The notes below the pieces were generated by a model. That model worked only from the letters and a program-made list of their open reading frames with translations. It ran no database searches and was not told the origin of the DNA. A stretch of DNA of 32,667 nt. It comes from Planctomycetota bacterium. Lineage in GTDB: Bacteria; Planctomycetota; SZUA-567; H5-PLA8. Shown one piece after another: positions 22,711 to 30,080 of the stretch; position 1 is the stretch's first letter; each line of letters begins with the position of its first letter. The position numbers were made by a program, and so were the translations under genes. The stretch is taken from the NCBI GenBank assembly GCA_016200135.1, contig JACQFI010000127.1, forward strand, positions 1-32,667. Direction: 5' to 3'.

Positions 22711-23381
22711 GCCTCTTCCGCCTGGATGCCTTCGGATTCCGCCTTGCCTGGAACGCGCTTCTTTTCCAGACGCCGTTTGAGCAATGCGCGCACGCGCGAG
22801 AGCTTCTCGCCCACCGCCGAGACCGACATACCCAGGCGGTCCGCGATCTCCTTATACGAGAGCTCTTCGACGTGCTTGAGGATGATGATCTCCCGGTAGT
22901 CGTCGCGCAAATCCTGAAGCGCGTCGAGCACGCGCAGGTCTTCTTCGCGCTCTTCCAGCTTCTCAATCTGCTCGCCACGGGTCTCGCGGGGGGCCTCGAA
23001 GCCCTGCTCCTTCATGGTCTCGAGGCTCATGCCTTCGCGCCGCGCGCGGACATAGTCCAGCGCCGTATGGTGGACGATGGTGAGGAACCAGCCGGCGAAC
23101 TTATTGGGGTCTTCAAGGTCCTTGAGCGCGTTATACGCCTTGATGAAGGCGTCCTGCGCGATGTCTTCCGCGGCCTGAAAATCGCTGACCACGGAGAGCG
23201 CCCGGTTGCGCGCGGCGTTCTGGAAACGTTCGACGAGTTCGTTGTAGGCGTCGGTATCGCCCTTGGCGGTCAGCACCACAAGCTGCGCGTCGGGATAACG
23301 GATGTAGGGGCCGCTGCGCAGACGGCGCGTCGTGGGCCGTGCTCGGTACACCTTGCGGTCGAATGGCCGTTCATCCACCAT
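22707..23381 (-). CDS. ECF-type RNA polymerase sigma factor
   Basis: This 224-aa protein starts at ATG 23381. The frame is open further upstream to 23582, but that extension looks unlike sigma factors and would place the palindromic promoter region inside the gene. Region 2 is clear (LVERFQNAARNRAL, then DFQAAEDIAQDAFIKAYNAL, then FAGWFLTIVHHTALDYVRAR). Region 4 is clear too (LRDDYREIIILKHVEELSYK, then EIADRLGMSVSAVGEKLSRV, the recognition HTH). Between them is a 40-residue acidic linker. It directs RNA polymerase to a stress or envelope regulon. Four-base overlap with the anti-sigma gene implies coupled synthesis. Autoregulation is likely, as is usual for ECF operons. Confidence 0.92.
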   Translation of the reverse strand: MVDERPFDRKVYRARPTTRRLRSGPYIRYPDAQLVVLTAKGDTDAYNELVERFQNAARNRALSVVSDFQAAEDIAQDAFIKAYNALKDLEDPNKFAGWFLTIVHHTALDYVRARREGMSLETMKEQGFEAPRETRGEQIEKLEEREEDLRVLDALQDLRDDYREIIILKHVEELSYKEIADRLGMSVSAVGEKLSRVRALLKRRLEKKRVPGKAESEGIQAEEA

Positions 23382-23691
23382 GCGCGGTACCGTAGCCCCT
23401 AAGCAGTCCGGAACGCTTTCCCTAATGTACGGACGTTCCGCTGCCGATGCCAGTGACCGGCGCAATTTCTCCGCTTTTTGGCTGTGTACGGCCGATCCCT
23501 TCTCTACGGGCGGAAATACAACCCATGGCGCCTGTGCAGGATGCAGCTTTAAAATCGTTCCGTCGCGCGAGGTTGCTTTCAAAGCATGGCTCCCCTACCA
23601 TAAGATTAAAGACGAGAATGCTCGTGTGCGTCTTAGCTTCAAGCCGCGCGCTTTGATGGCGCATTGAAGCAAAAAAACGGGAGGCCGACAC
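23382..23691. promoter_or_regulatory. 310-bp divergent intergenic region with several inverted repeats
   Basis: I see no credible gene here. On the sigma-factor side, CGGAACG (23409-23415) and CGTTCCG (23434-23440) form a perfect 7-bp inverted repeat with an 18-base spacer. GGAAC is also the usual -35 core of ECF promoters. On the cytochrome side are TGCTTT-C-AAAGCA at 23574-23586, ACGAG-AATG-CTCGT at 23612-23625, and GCTTCAA (23636-23642) pairing with TTGAAGC (23664-23670), followed by seven A residues. The last could fold in the leader of the cytochrome mRNA. Confidence 0.4.
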
Positions 23692-24120
23692 GTGAAGTGG
23701 TTTCTGGCAGCTTTTGTGGGCTTAGGCCTTCTCATCCTGGCGGCGTGTTCGACCACCGTGCCCACAATGGATCAGATTCGCGATTCCCGGTTCTTCGACC
23801 GGAGAATCGAAGAGACGCCGCGCCAGCGGACGATCCGTGAGTGCAAACAGGAGTCCGACCGCTTTCGCATCTCCTGCAAGCATTGCCATACCACCGAAGA
23901 CGAGGCCAAGATCCAGAGCCCCGGCAGCCCGCTGCTGACCGAGATCGGCAAGCGCGCGCAGATCATGCGCACCAGCCCCACCTTCGGCCTGCATACGCAA
24001 TGCAGCGAGTGCCACCAGAGCAAGTTCAAGCTCACGAGCCACGCCGAGACGCTCTTCGGCCCCGGCGGCAGCAAGCACAAGGAACTCGAGAAGGAAATGC
24101 AGGAGCAGACGGTCAAGTAG
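23692..24120 (+). CDS. Small dihaem c-type cytochrome lipoprotein
   Basis: This 142-aa protein uses GTG 23692, with GGGAGG seven bases upstream. Residues 1-18 are a signal peptide ending LAA before Cys19, a lipobox, so the mature protein should be lipid-anchored outside the inner membrane. Two CxxCH haem-c attachment motifs are present, CKHCH (62-66) and CSECH (104-108). His101, His117 and His129 are possible distal ligands. No other family signature is visible. The C-terminal ~20 residues are a charged helix. It would carry electrons in the periplasm, but no partner oxidoreductase or cytochrome maturation gene lies in the window. Its 3' end overlaps the convergent exonuclease gene by eight bases. 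Confidence 0.85.
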   Translation: MKWFLAAFVGLGLLILAACSTTVPTMDQIRDSRFFDRRIEETPRQRTIRECKQESDRFRISCKHCHTTEDEAKIQSPGSPLLTEIGKRAQIMRTSPTFGLHTQCSECHQSKFKLTSHAETLFGPGGSKHKELEKEMQEQTVK

Positions 24121-24973
24121 TCCGGACGCTGCGCTTTAACGCCGCGATGGCCGCGTCCACGGCCTCCGCCGTACCCTCTTCCTGAAGCTGATCGAAGCGC
24201 CTGAAGGGCAGGCTGTCCTGCGCCACTTCGTAGTTGTAGGCCGCGCGCAGGAGCGCCTGAAGATTCACGGCGTCGGCCAGGTTGTAACGCGCGAGCGGTT
24301 CCAGCGCGTCCTCGCGTCCGCGCTTGTAGGCCGACCACAGCTTGACCGCGTCGTAGCCCGTGTAATTGCGGATCATCGCGGGCCGTTCGATGCCGAGCTG
24401 CTTCTCGATCTTCTTCAAACCGCCGGTGAGGCCCACGGAGCGCGTCATGGGGCGCAGATCGAGGTGCGCGCCCGTGAAGAACGCTTTGCCGTAGCGCGCT
24501 TCGAGATACGGCACGTCGAACGCCTTGCCGTTGAACGTGCAGAGCACTTTATAGCGCGAGAGGTACTCCGGAATCTCTTGCAGGTCGCGTCCGCGCAGAA
24601 AGACCCGCGCGCGCAGGCCGTCCCAGACCGCCACAACCGTGGTCCCGCCGGGCGCGTCTTCTCCGGTCGGGAGGTGGTTGCCGGGCGAGCCGTCGGTCTC
24701 GATATCCAAATAGGCGATGCGCCCGTCGTCGAACTCGCGCGCCATGCGCCACAGGTTCGAGGGCCCGAGCTGCTCCTCGAACCATTGCGCATCGCCTTCG
24801 GCGAGTTTCTGCCGGGAGACGACCAGGGCATTTTCAAGCGGTGGAGGCGGGCCGTCGTCGAAGAGGTCGCGGTCGCGGAGCAGGTCGTCCCACGTGAGCA
24901 CGCCGTCTTCCCAATACTGGCGCTCGCGCCGGGGGCCGATTCGCGGGAGGTGGATGAAGCTGCGGACGAGCAA
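24113..24973 (-). CDS. YprB-like RNase H-fold 3'-5' exonuclease
   Basis: This 286-aa protein starts at TTG 24973 with a GAGGT Shine-Dalgarno six bases upstream. The N-terminal ~40 residues (HLPRIGP..RQYWEDGVLTWDDLL) are a helix-hairpin-helix-like module seen in the YprB family. The catalytic carboxylates of a DnaQ/RNase H-type exonuclease are visible: Asp90 and Glu92 in YLDIETDG, Asp153 in TFNGKAFDVPYL, and Asp234 in YNLADAVNL. His170/Asp172 in AHLDLR are also conserved in the family. The protein should be a cytoplasmic metal-dependent nuclease on single-stranded nucleic acid; its in vivo substrate is not known. Downstream of gltX in the same direction but with its own -10 element, so it may have a separate transcript. 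Confidence 0.87.
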   Translation of the reverse strand: MLVRSFIHLPRIGPRRERQYWEDGVLTWDDLLRDRDLFDDGPPPPLENALVVSRQKLAEGDAQWFEEQLGPSNLWRMAREFDDGRIAYLDIETDGSPGNHLPTGEDAPGGTTVVAVWDGLRARVFLRGRDLQEIPEYLSRYKVLCTFNGKAFDVPYLEARYGKAFFTGAHLDLRPMTRSVGLTGGLKKIEKQLGIERPAMIRNYTGYDAVKLWSAYKRGREDALEPLARYNLADAVNLQALLRAAYNYEVAQDSLPFRRFDQLQEEGTAEAVDAAIAALKRSVRTT

Positions 24974-25018
24974 AGGTGGACCTCAACTGCTGCGAAGGCC
25001 GGCAAAAACGACACAACT

Positions 25019-25024
25019 ATTATA
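25019..25024 (-). promoter_or_regulatory. Consensus -10 element upstream of the exonuclease gene
   Basis: Read on the minus strand this is a perfect TATAAT, placed 46 bases before the TTG start at 24973. No TTGACA-like -35 is found at 16-18 bases (the DNA there is C-rich), so activity may need an activator or may be weak. The rest of the 115-base gap up to gltX shows nothing else. Confidence 0.35.
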
Positions 25025-25088
25025 CCCGGCACATCCCCAAGGAGGGGAGCGATATTCTCCATAAAAGCAGGTGGGCCTTTGAAACCCG

Positions 25089-26603
25089 CTATGGAATGAG
25101 TAAGGCCCTATCGATGCGAGCCAGCGATTCGTCCCGGCCCAGCAGCGCCAGCGTATCGTGGATGGGCGGCGAGACCGTCGCGCCGCTTAGCGCCACGCGG
25201 ATCGGCTGGGCGACGTTGCCGAACTTCGTGTTCTTGGCCTCGACGAACTGCTTGAGCGCCTCTTCGAGCGCGTGCGGCGACCAGTCGGCCTGCGCGTCCA
25301 GCATAGCGCGGACCTCCTTGAGCAGCGCCAGGCCGTCGTTCTTCTTGAGCACCTTCTCGACGGCCTTGGGATCGTACGCCGAAGGCGCCACGAAAAAGAG
25401 GCGCAGGTTCTCGGAGAGCTGTCGCAGCGTCCGCGCGCGCTCCTGCTCGAGTTTCACGATCTGTTCCAAGCGCTCGGGCGCGAACTTTTTCATATCGTAG
25501 CCGTGCCCATCCATGAAGGGACGGACGCGCTCGAGCAAAGCGCCGATGGGCAGCTTCTTCATGTACTCGCCGTTCATCCATTCGAGCTTGGTGCCGGGCA
25601 GCGACTCCGCCAGCCAGGCGGCGCGCTCGTTGTCGGTGCTCTCCGGCGGCAGGTCGCGCTTGCGCGTGAGGGTGAACTGCGCCGGCGCGAGCTTGATGCG
25701 GTCGAGCGAGAACGCCGCGATCATCTCGTCTTTGGTGAGCAGTTCGCGGTCGTCGCCCGGCGACCAGCCGAGCAGCGCCATGAAATTGAAGAGCGCCTCC
25801 GGCAGCAGGCCGCAGGCCTCGTAGAGCGTCACCGCGACGGGGTCGCGGCGCTTGCTGATCTTCTCGCCCTTGTCGTTGTGGATCATCGGCAGGTGCGCGA
25901 ACTGCGGCAACGGCGCGCCGAGGGCCTTGTAGAGGTTGATCTGCTTGGGCGTGTTCGCGAGATGGTCTTCGCCGCGAATGATGTGCGTGATGCCCATCTC
26001 GATATCGTCGCAGACCGTCGCGAAGTTGTACGTCGGCGTGCCGTCGCCGCGCAGCAGCACGTAATCGTTGAGCACGTCCGCGGGGCGGCTGTAGCGACCC
26101 CAGACGGCGTCCTCAAAGACGATGTCCTGCGGCTCGCCCTCGTGAATCTTGAAGTAGAGCGCCGGGTTCGGGTCCTGCGCGGCCTTGGCGAGATCGTCGT
26201 CCCACTTGCCGGCCTTCTTCATCTTCTCGATCTTCCAGTCGGGCAGCTTATCGCCGATCTGCTTCTTGGCCCAGTACGCGCGGCCGGACTTCTCGAGTTT
26301 CTCCGCGGCGGCCTTGTACTTGTCGAAGCGCTGCGACTGGTAGTAGGGGCCAACGCTGCCGCCTTTTCCGGGACCCTCGTCCCAGTCCAGGCCGACCCAC
26401 TTCATACCGTCGATGATGATCTTGACGGCCTCTTCGAGGTTGCGCTTGGTGTCGGTGTCGTCGATGCGCAGGATGAACGTCCCGCCGTGCTTGCGCGCAA
26501 AGAGGTAATTGAAGATCGCGGTGCGCACGCCGCCGACATGCAGATAGCCGGTCGGGCTGGGCGCGAAGCGGACGCGGGGTTTGGACGGCACGGACTCGGA
26601 CAT
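25089..26603 (-). CDS. gltX: Glutamyl-tRNA synthetase
   Basis: This 504-aa enzyme charges tRNA-Glu in the cytoplasm. The class I signature is PSPTGYLHVGG (HIGH box, residues 15-25), followed by LRIDDTD. The KMSKS-equivalent is KISKR at 248-252. GEDHLANTP and the C-terminal anticodon-binding helical domain are present. The Cys-containing zinc loop of some GluRS, near residue 110, is absent (RAYWAKK), so this is the zinc-free type. ATG 26603 is chosen because AAAGGAG lies about six bases upstream and the family N-terminus begins here. A longer frame to 26768 adds AT-rich, family-foreign residues. Whether it is discriminating or also charges tRNA-Gln cannot be read from this window. Confidence 0.96.
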   Translation of the reverse strand: MSESVPSKPRVRFAPSPTGYLHVGGVRTAIFNYLFARKHGGTFILRIDDTDTKRNLEEAVKIIIDGMKWVGLDWDEGPGKGGSVGPYYQSQRFDKYKAAAEKLEKSGRAYWAKKQIGDKLPDWKIEKMKKAGKWDDDLAKAAQDPNPALYFKIHEGEPQDIVFEDAVWGRYSRPADVLNDYVLLRGDGTPTYNFATVCDDIEMGITHIIRGEDHLANTPKQINLYKALGAPLPQFAHLPMIHNDKGEKISKRRDPVAVTLYEACGLLPEALFNFMALLGWSPGDDRELLTKDEMIAAFSLDRIKLAPAQFTLTRKRDLPPESTDNERAAWLAESLPGTKLEWMNGEYMKKLPIGALLERVRPFMDGHGYDMKKFAPERLEQIVKLEQERARTLRQLSENLRLFFVAPSAYDPKAVEKVLKKNDGLALLKEVRAMLDAQADWSPHALEEALKQFVEAKNTKFGNVAQPIRVALSGATVSPPIHDTLALLGRDESLARIDRALLIP

Positions 26604-26849
26604 GCGCTCTCCTTTAGGAACACCTCGAACGAGGCGCCATTGTCGCGGGACGGCGCGGAAATTCCAGGCGAGACCACTTTGATGCCGGCCGTGTATGTTT
26701 TGAGCGAAGCATGCCTCATGAAAACAGCCGTACCCTATGACTGAACAAGGCTTATATATAATTATCATAGATAATCATAATATCTATGATAGTCTATTGA
26801 CTATCAATATGACTATGGTATGTATTGAAACACACTTAAGGAGAAGCCC
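26604..26849. promoter_or_regulatory. AT-rich palindromic promoter region between gltX and the HTH-ATPase gene
   Basis: Bases ~26736-26830 are strikingly AT-rich in a GC-rich genome. A perfect 10-bp inverted repeat lies at 26764-26773/26781-26790 (ATCATAGATA, 7-base spacer, TATCTATGAT). It abuts GATAGT-CTATTG-ACTATC at 26788-26805. A sigma70-like TTGACT (26797-26802) and TGTATT (26821-26826) with 18-base spacing overlaps the second palindrome. AAGGAG at 26838-26843 is the Shine-Dalgarno for the ATG at 26850. A repressor on these palindromes would cover the -35. Confidence 0.55.
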
Positions 26850-28388
26850 ATGGCCAAGAAATCCGTTCCCGCTCCGAAGACGCCCTCCGCCAAGGCAGAG
26901 CCCGACGCGCCTTCCAGCGCGTCCGCAAACGGAGAATTGATCGACATGGAGGAGGCCATCGAGCGCCTCAAGACCACGCGGCCTACGTTTTATCGATGGC
27001 TGCGGGAAGGAAAGCTCAAAGGGATGAAGGTCGGGCGCCAGTGGCGCTTCTACAAACGGGACATCGAGTCTTTCCTCAAAGGAGAGGAACCCCGCATCGA
27101 CGAGAGCATGGACATGACGCCTTTCATGGAGCAAGTCGTTCGCTTTGAAGAGATCCAAACCGGGAAGAAGAGCGGGAGTGATTTCGGGACTAACGTCGTC
27201 GCCGCGCTCAACCGGATGCTCTTGCTAGCGATTGCTTCGCGGGCTTCGGACATACATCTGACCCCGCTGATTGGCAGGAAATCGAGCGAAGCGGCAGGAG
27301 TGTGCAGCCTGCGCATCGATGGCGCCATGCATACTGTAGCCGAAATCGAGGTCCGCTTGCTCAAACCGATCATCGAACGCATCAAGATCATGTCCAACAT
27401 GGATCTGCACGAGCGCTGGGCTCCGCAAAGCAATCGCATCGAAATCCAAGTGAGCGGGAAGACGTTCGACCTGCGTGTTGCCACGCTTGCGACGGCCAAC
27501 GGCGAGGCCGTGACGATACGCATTCTACCGCAGGAGAGCATGCGCTTTGACCTGGAACAGATGAACTACTCGCAATCCGTACAGGAGCGTATCGAGCGCT
27601 ATCTTCGGCGGCCTTGGGGCATGATGATCGTTACCGGCCCATCGGGTTCGGGCAAAACGACGGTGCTATACGCGTGCCTTAGTCGCATGGCGGGACCCGA
27701 GCGCAAGATTATCTCCCTTGAGTCGCCGGTGGAAGTCTCGCTTCCATGGGTCACGCAAATTGCAGTGGTGGCCGAGCGCGGACTCTACTATCCAGCCATG
27801 GTCCGCGCCGCATTGCGCTCCGATCCGGACGTCCTGATGATCTCGCAGATAAGGGAGGCCGAAACCTTGGAACTCGCATTCGAGGCCGCGTTGCTCGGCC
27901 ATAAGGTTCTGACTGCGTTGCACACCGAGGAAGCTGCGAGTGCGCTTAGGCGCATGCTGGACATGGGCAGCAATGCCTATGTCGCAAGCGAAGCCACGAG
28001 CCTAATCGTCGGGCAGAGGCTCGTGAGGCGCCTCTGCTCAAAATGTTCCGTTTCCGGCAAGCCGTCCGACCAGGAAGTCTCTCAAGCCGAGATTGTCGCA
28101 CGCACGGGTGGGCTCGGTTGGGATAACCTCAATAAGGCTTTTCGCGTCCCAAAAGGCTGTTCGTACTGTGGTGGAGTGGGCTACCGCGGCCGCATGCTCA
28201 TCGCCGAGGCGCTCGAAGTTACGCCGGAGATCGCCACCGCGTTGCGTCGAAACGCAAACGTGGATGAACTTCGCACACTGGCCATCGGACAGGGCTTGAC
28301 CACACTCACGGCCGACGGCGTGCGCCAAGCCGCGGAAGGGCTGACCACCCTGGATGAAGTTCTAAGGCACGCGATCTCGCCGGCGTAA
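26850..28388 (+). CDS. GspE/PilT-type ATPase with N-terminal excisionase-like HTH domain and altered Walker B
   Basis: Of 512 residues, ~1-28 are a Lys/Pro/Ala tail. Residues ~31-82 are an excisionase/MerR-like winged HTH (IDMEEAIERLKTTRPTFYRW, then LREGKLKGMKVGRQWRFYKR). This replaces the MshEN/T2SSE N-terminal domain of ordinary GspE/PilB. Residues ~115-230 are the N2 domain (ASDIHLTP). The ATPase core has Walker A GPSGSGKT (263-270), His box GHKVLTALHT (350-359), and the zinc tetracysteine C396/C399/C437/C440 with GGVGYRGR. Two deviations stand out. The Walker B region reads DPDVLMISQIRE, with Gln333 where GspE has the catalytic Glu of GEIRD. The Asp box reads LESPVE instead of EDPVE. The fold is intact but hydrolysis may be weak. 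Possible regulatory or assembly ATPase; a link to the pseudopilins 15 kb away is inference. Confidence 0.88.
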   Translation: MAKKSVPAPKTPSAKAEPDAPSSASANGELIDMEEAIERLKTTRPTFYRWLREGKLKGMKVGRQWRFYKRDIESFLKGEEPRIDESMDMTPFMEQVVRFEEIQTGKKSGSDFGTNVVAALNRMLLLAIASRASDIHLTPLIGRKSSEAAGVCSLRIDGAMHTVAEIEVRLLKPIIERIKIMSNMDLHERWAPQSNRIEIQVSGKTFDLRVATLATANGEAVTIRILPQESMRFDLEQMNYSQSVQERIERYLRRPWGMMIVTGPSGSGKTTVLYACLSRMAGPERKIISLESPVEVSLPWVTQIAVVAERGLYYPAMVRAALRSDPDVLMISQIREAETLELAFEAALLGHKVLTALHTEEAASALRRMLDMGSNAYVASEATSLIVGQRLVRRLCSKCSVSGKPSDQEVSQAEIVARTGGLGWDNLNKAFRVPKGCSYCGGVGYRGRMLIAEALEVTPEIATALRRNANVDELRTLAIGQGLTTLTADGVRQAAEGLTTLDEVLRHAISPA

Positions 28389-28447
28389 GGATCGCGCCGG
28401 TCCGGAATTGCTTTCTCCTGGGAAATCCGAATTGAGAGGGGACCATC

Positions 28448-29191
28448 ATGCTTCGAAGTCATCCTTTGGTCTGGGCAGGTTGCATTCTCCTGGTTACGGC
28501 ATGCTGCGCGTATTACGCAACCGCCCGCCGTGCACACGTAGCCGCGACCAACCCATCCCATTTGAACGCCGCGCCGGATGCCCAAACAGTGCTTCGGTCA
28601 AACGGCGCGACGAAAGAGGCGGACATCGATGCGCAATTAAAAGAAAAAACACACTCGGAAAAACCAATTGAGCCAATAGTCGAGCCTATGAGCCTCGGGT
28701 TTGAAGACGACCTAAAGAATTGGCTGCAACCCACTGCGCGATGGAACTACGCCTGCGCATGCGAAGAAATTCCAGATTGGGGTAAAGCCGCTACGATTTC
28801 GGATCTTCCAGATGCAAAAGAGTTCGGGAACCTGATGCAAAGGCTCGACGCCCGCCCGTACCAAGGAAAATGGGTCCGCTTCTCCGGGGATATAAAGCGG
28901 GCCGTCACAGTGGGCTGGGCCGGCTTTTGGATGCGGCTGGACGGCACGCATCAGGAGGTGCTGGGTTTCGACAACATGCAAGACCGTCGTCTTACGGGAA
29001 CCCGCGACTTTGAGCGTCACTCCGTGGAACTCTTCGTCCCGCCTGAGACGGCCGTCCTCAGCGTCGGCGCGATCCTTGTCGGGAAGGGGAAAATATGGGT
29101 CGGGCACTTGAAGGTGGAGACCCTCGACCGGCCGCGGCCACCCAAGTACGACGCATCTAAACAAGGAGCGAAAGAGACGCAAGATTTCTAG
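28448..29191 (+). CDS. Putative lipoprotein with C-terminal beta-sandwich-like domain
   Basis: This 247-aa protein has a hydrophobic N-terminus with VTAC at residues 16-19, a plausible lipobox with Cys19. Residues ~25-80 are a polar linker. From ~80 on is a domain with WLQPTARW, YQGKWVRFSGDIK, FWMRLDG, GFDNMQDRRLTGTRDFERHS, VELFVPPETAVLSVGAILVG and GKIWVGHLKVE. This pattern is familiar from an uncharacterised domain attached to some bacterial regulators and secreted proteins, where FDNMxxRxxxGTxDWxxY and GxxWxDxVxxE recur. No enzymatic residues are evident. GAGGGG at 28436-28441 precedes ATG 28448. It starts 59 bases after the HTH-ATPase, so the two probably form one operon; base composition is somewhat more AT-rich than in the neighbouring housekeeping genes. 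Confidence 0.68.
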   Translation: MLRSHPLVWAGCILLVTACCAYYATARRAHVAATNPSHLNAAPDAQTVLRSNGATKEADIDAQLKEKTHSEKPIEPIVEPMSLGFEDDLKNWLQPTARWNYACACEEIPDWGKAATISDLPDAKEFGNLMQRLDARPYQGKWVRFSGDIKRAVTVGWAGFWMRLDGTHQEVLGFDNMQDRRLTGTRDFERHSVELFVPPETAVLSVGAILVGKGKIWVGHLKVETLDRPRPPKYDASKQGAKETQDF

Positions 29192-29219
29192 GCAAAGGCC
29201 CGTATCGGCAAATCTTGCT

Positions 29220-30047
29220 TCACGCCTTCGGCTTGGGCTTCGGCGGCTGGAAGCCCAGCGGCGGCTCCAGGCGGCTTTCGCGCAAGGCGGCTTCCCAGTC
29301 CACTGCGCAATACATCAACGTTCCGGCCGTAATGCCCAGCGGCAGGATGAAGAGCGGCATAAACGGGATCGAGAAGAGCAACTGGATCGCAACGCCCAAC
29401 CCCAAGAGCTGCCAGCGCAAGGCGCGAAGGGTTGAACGGCTGTGCTTAGGGCGCAGAAGGTTGCGCGCAGTGCCGACCTCGAAGTAGCCGCGACCGGTAT
29501 AATACGCGCAGACCAGAAAGAAGGGCAGGAAGCCCACCACCGGCACGAGCAGAAGCGGCACGGTTAGCGCCGTGAAGAAGACCTGCCGCAGAAGGATGGT
29601 AAACGAGTCCCAGATGGAATACCCCATGCCGCGCAGGTACTTGTTAAAGGGCAGGATGAGGCGCTCCTTGGGTCCGCAGAGTTCCAGTTCGATGCGCTCC
29701 GAGAGCAGATCGTTCAAGGGGCTCGCGATCACCAAACCGACTGCCGAGAAACTGAAGTACGCGCACGCGATCAAAACCGGAAGCAGAACGATCCATTTGA
29801 GCACGTTCATGAAACCCGCAAGTTTCTCATGGAGCCATGCGCCGAGGAACTCGAAGCGCACGGCGCCCCAGTCCCAGTGGCCGATGGCGTAGGCCGCCGC
29901 CGCAACGATGAGCGCGTAAAACAGAAGCGCGGTTAGAAACGGCAGAATGGCGTAGCGCTTCACACCGCGATGGGAACAAAGCCAGCCCAGCGCGCGCAGA
30001 GGCATCGCGAAGCCGTGCAGGAATTGAGCCAAAATCGATTGGGGCAT
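29220..30047 (-). CDS. EI24/CysZ-like membrane protein
   Basis: This 275-aa protein has four to five hydrophobic helices (FLTALLFYALIVAAAAYAI, then WIVLLPVLIACAYFSFSAVG, then LTVPLLLVPVVGFLPFFLVC, then LFSIPFMPLFILPLGITAGT). The arrangement and the central SPLNDLLSERIE motif after the second hairpin match the EI24 family, which includes the sulfate transporter CysZ. Here the family is broad and sulfate transport is not implied. It lies 33 bases downstream of nadK on the same strand, so the two are likely co-transcribed. The C-terminal tail is Pro/Lys-rich and ends near the convergent lipoprotein gene. Confidence 0.8.
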   Translation of the reverse strand: MPQSILAQFLHGFAMPLRALGWLCSHRGVKRYAILPFLTALLFYALIVAAAAYAIGHWDWGAVRFEFLGAWLHEKLAGFMNVLKWIVLLPVLIACAYFSFSAVGLVIASPLNDLLSERIELELCGPKERLILPFNKYLRGMGYSIWDSFTILLRQVFFTALTVPLLLVPVVGFLPFFLVCAYYTGRGYFEVGTARNLLRPKHSRSTLRALRWQLLGLGVAIQLLFSIPFMPLFILPLGITAGTLMYCAVDWEAALRESRLEPPLGFQPPKPKPKA

Positions 30048-30080
30048 GTGTCCGAAGATTCAATTCCAATACCTTGGAAT

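Noticed and set aside
23382..23582. 67-codon N-terminal extension of the ECF sigma factor
   Set aside because: Unlike sigma factors and overlaps inverted repeats expected in its promoter; ATG 23381 gives a normal length.
23422..23691. 89-codon minus-strand and overlapping plus-strand small frames in the sigma-cytochrome gap
   Set aside because: No Shine-Dalgarno, no motif, and they cover the palindromic regulatory region.
25272..26744. Plus-strand 490-codon open frame opposite gltX
   Set aside because: Val/Leu/Arg-rich shadow; gltX is certain on the minus strand.
26604..26768. 55-codon N-terminal extension of gltX
   Set aside because: Adds residues foreign to the family, encoded in AT-rich promoter DNA; the internal ATG at 26603 has a good Shine-Dalgarno.
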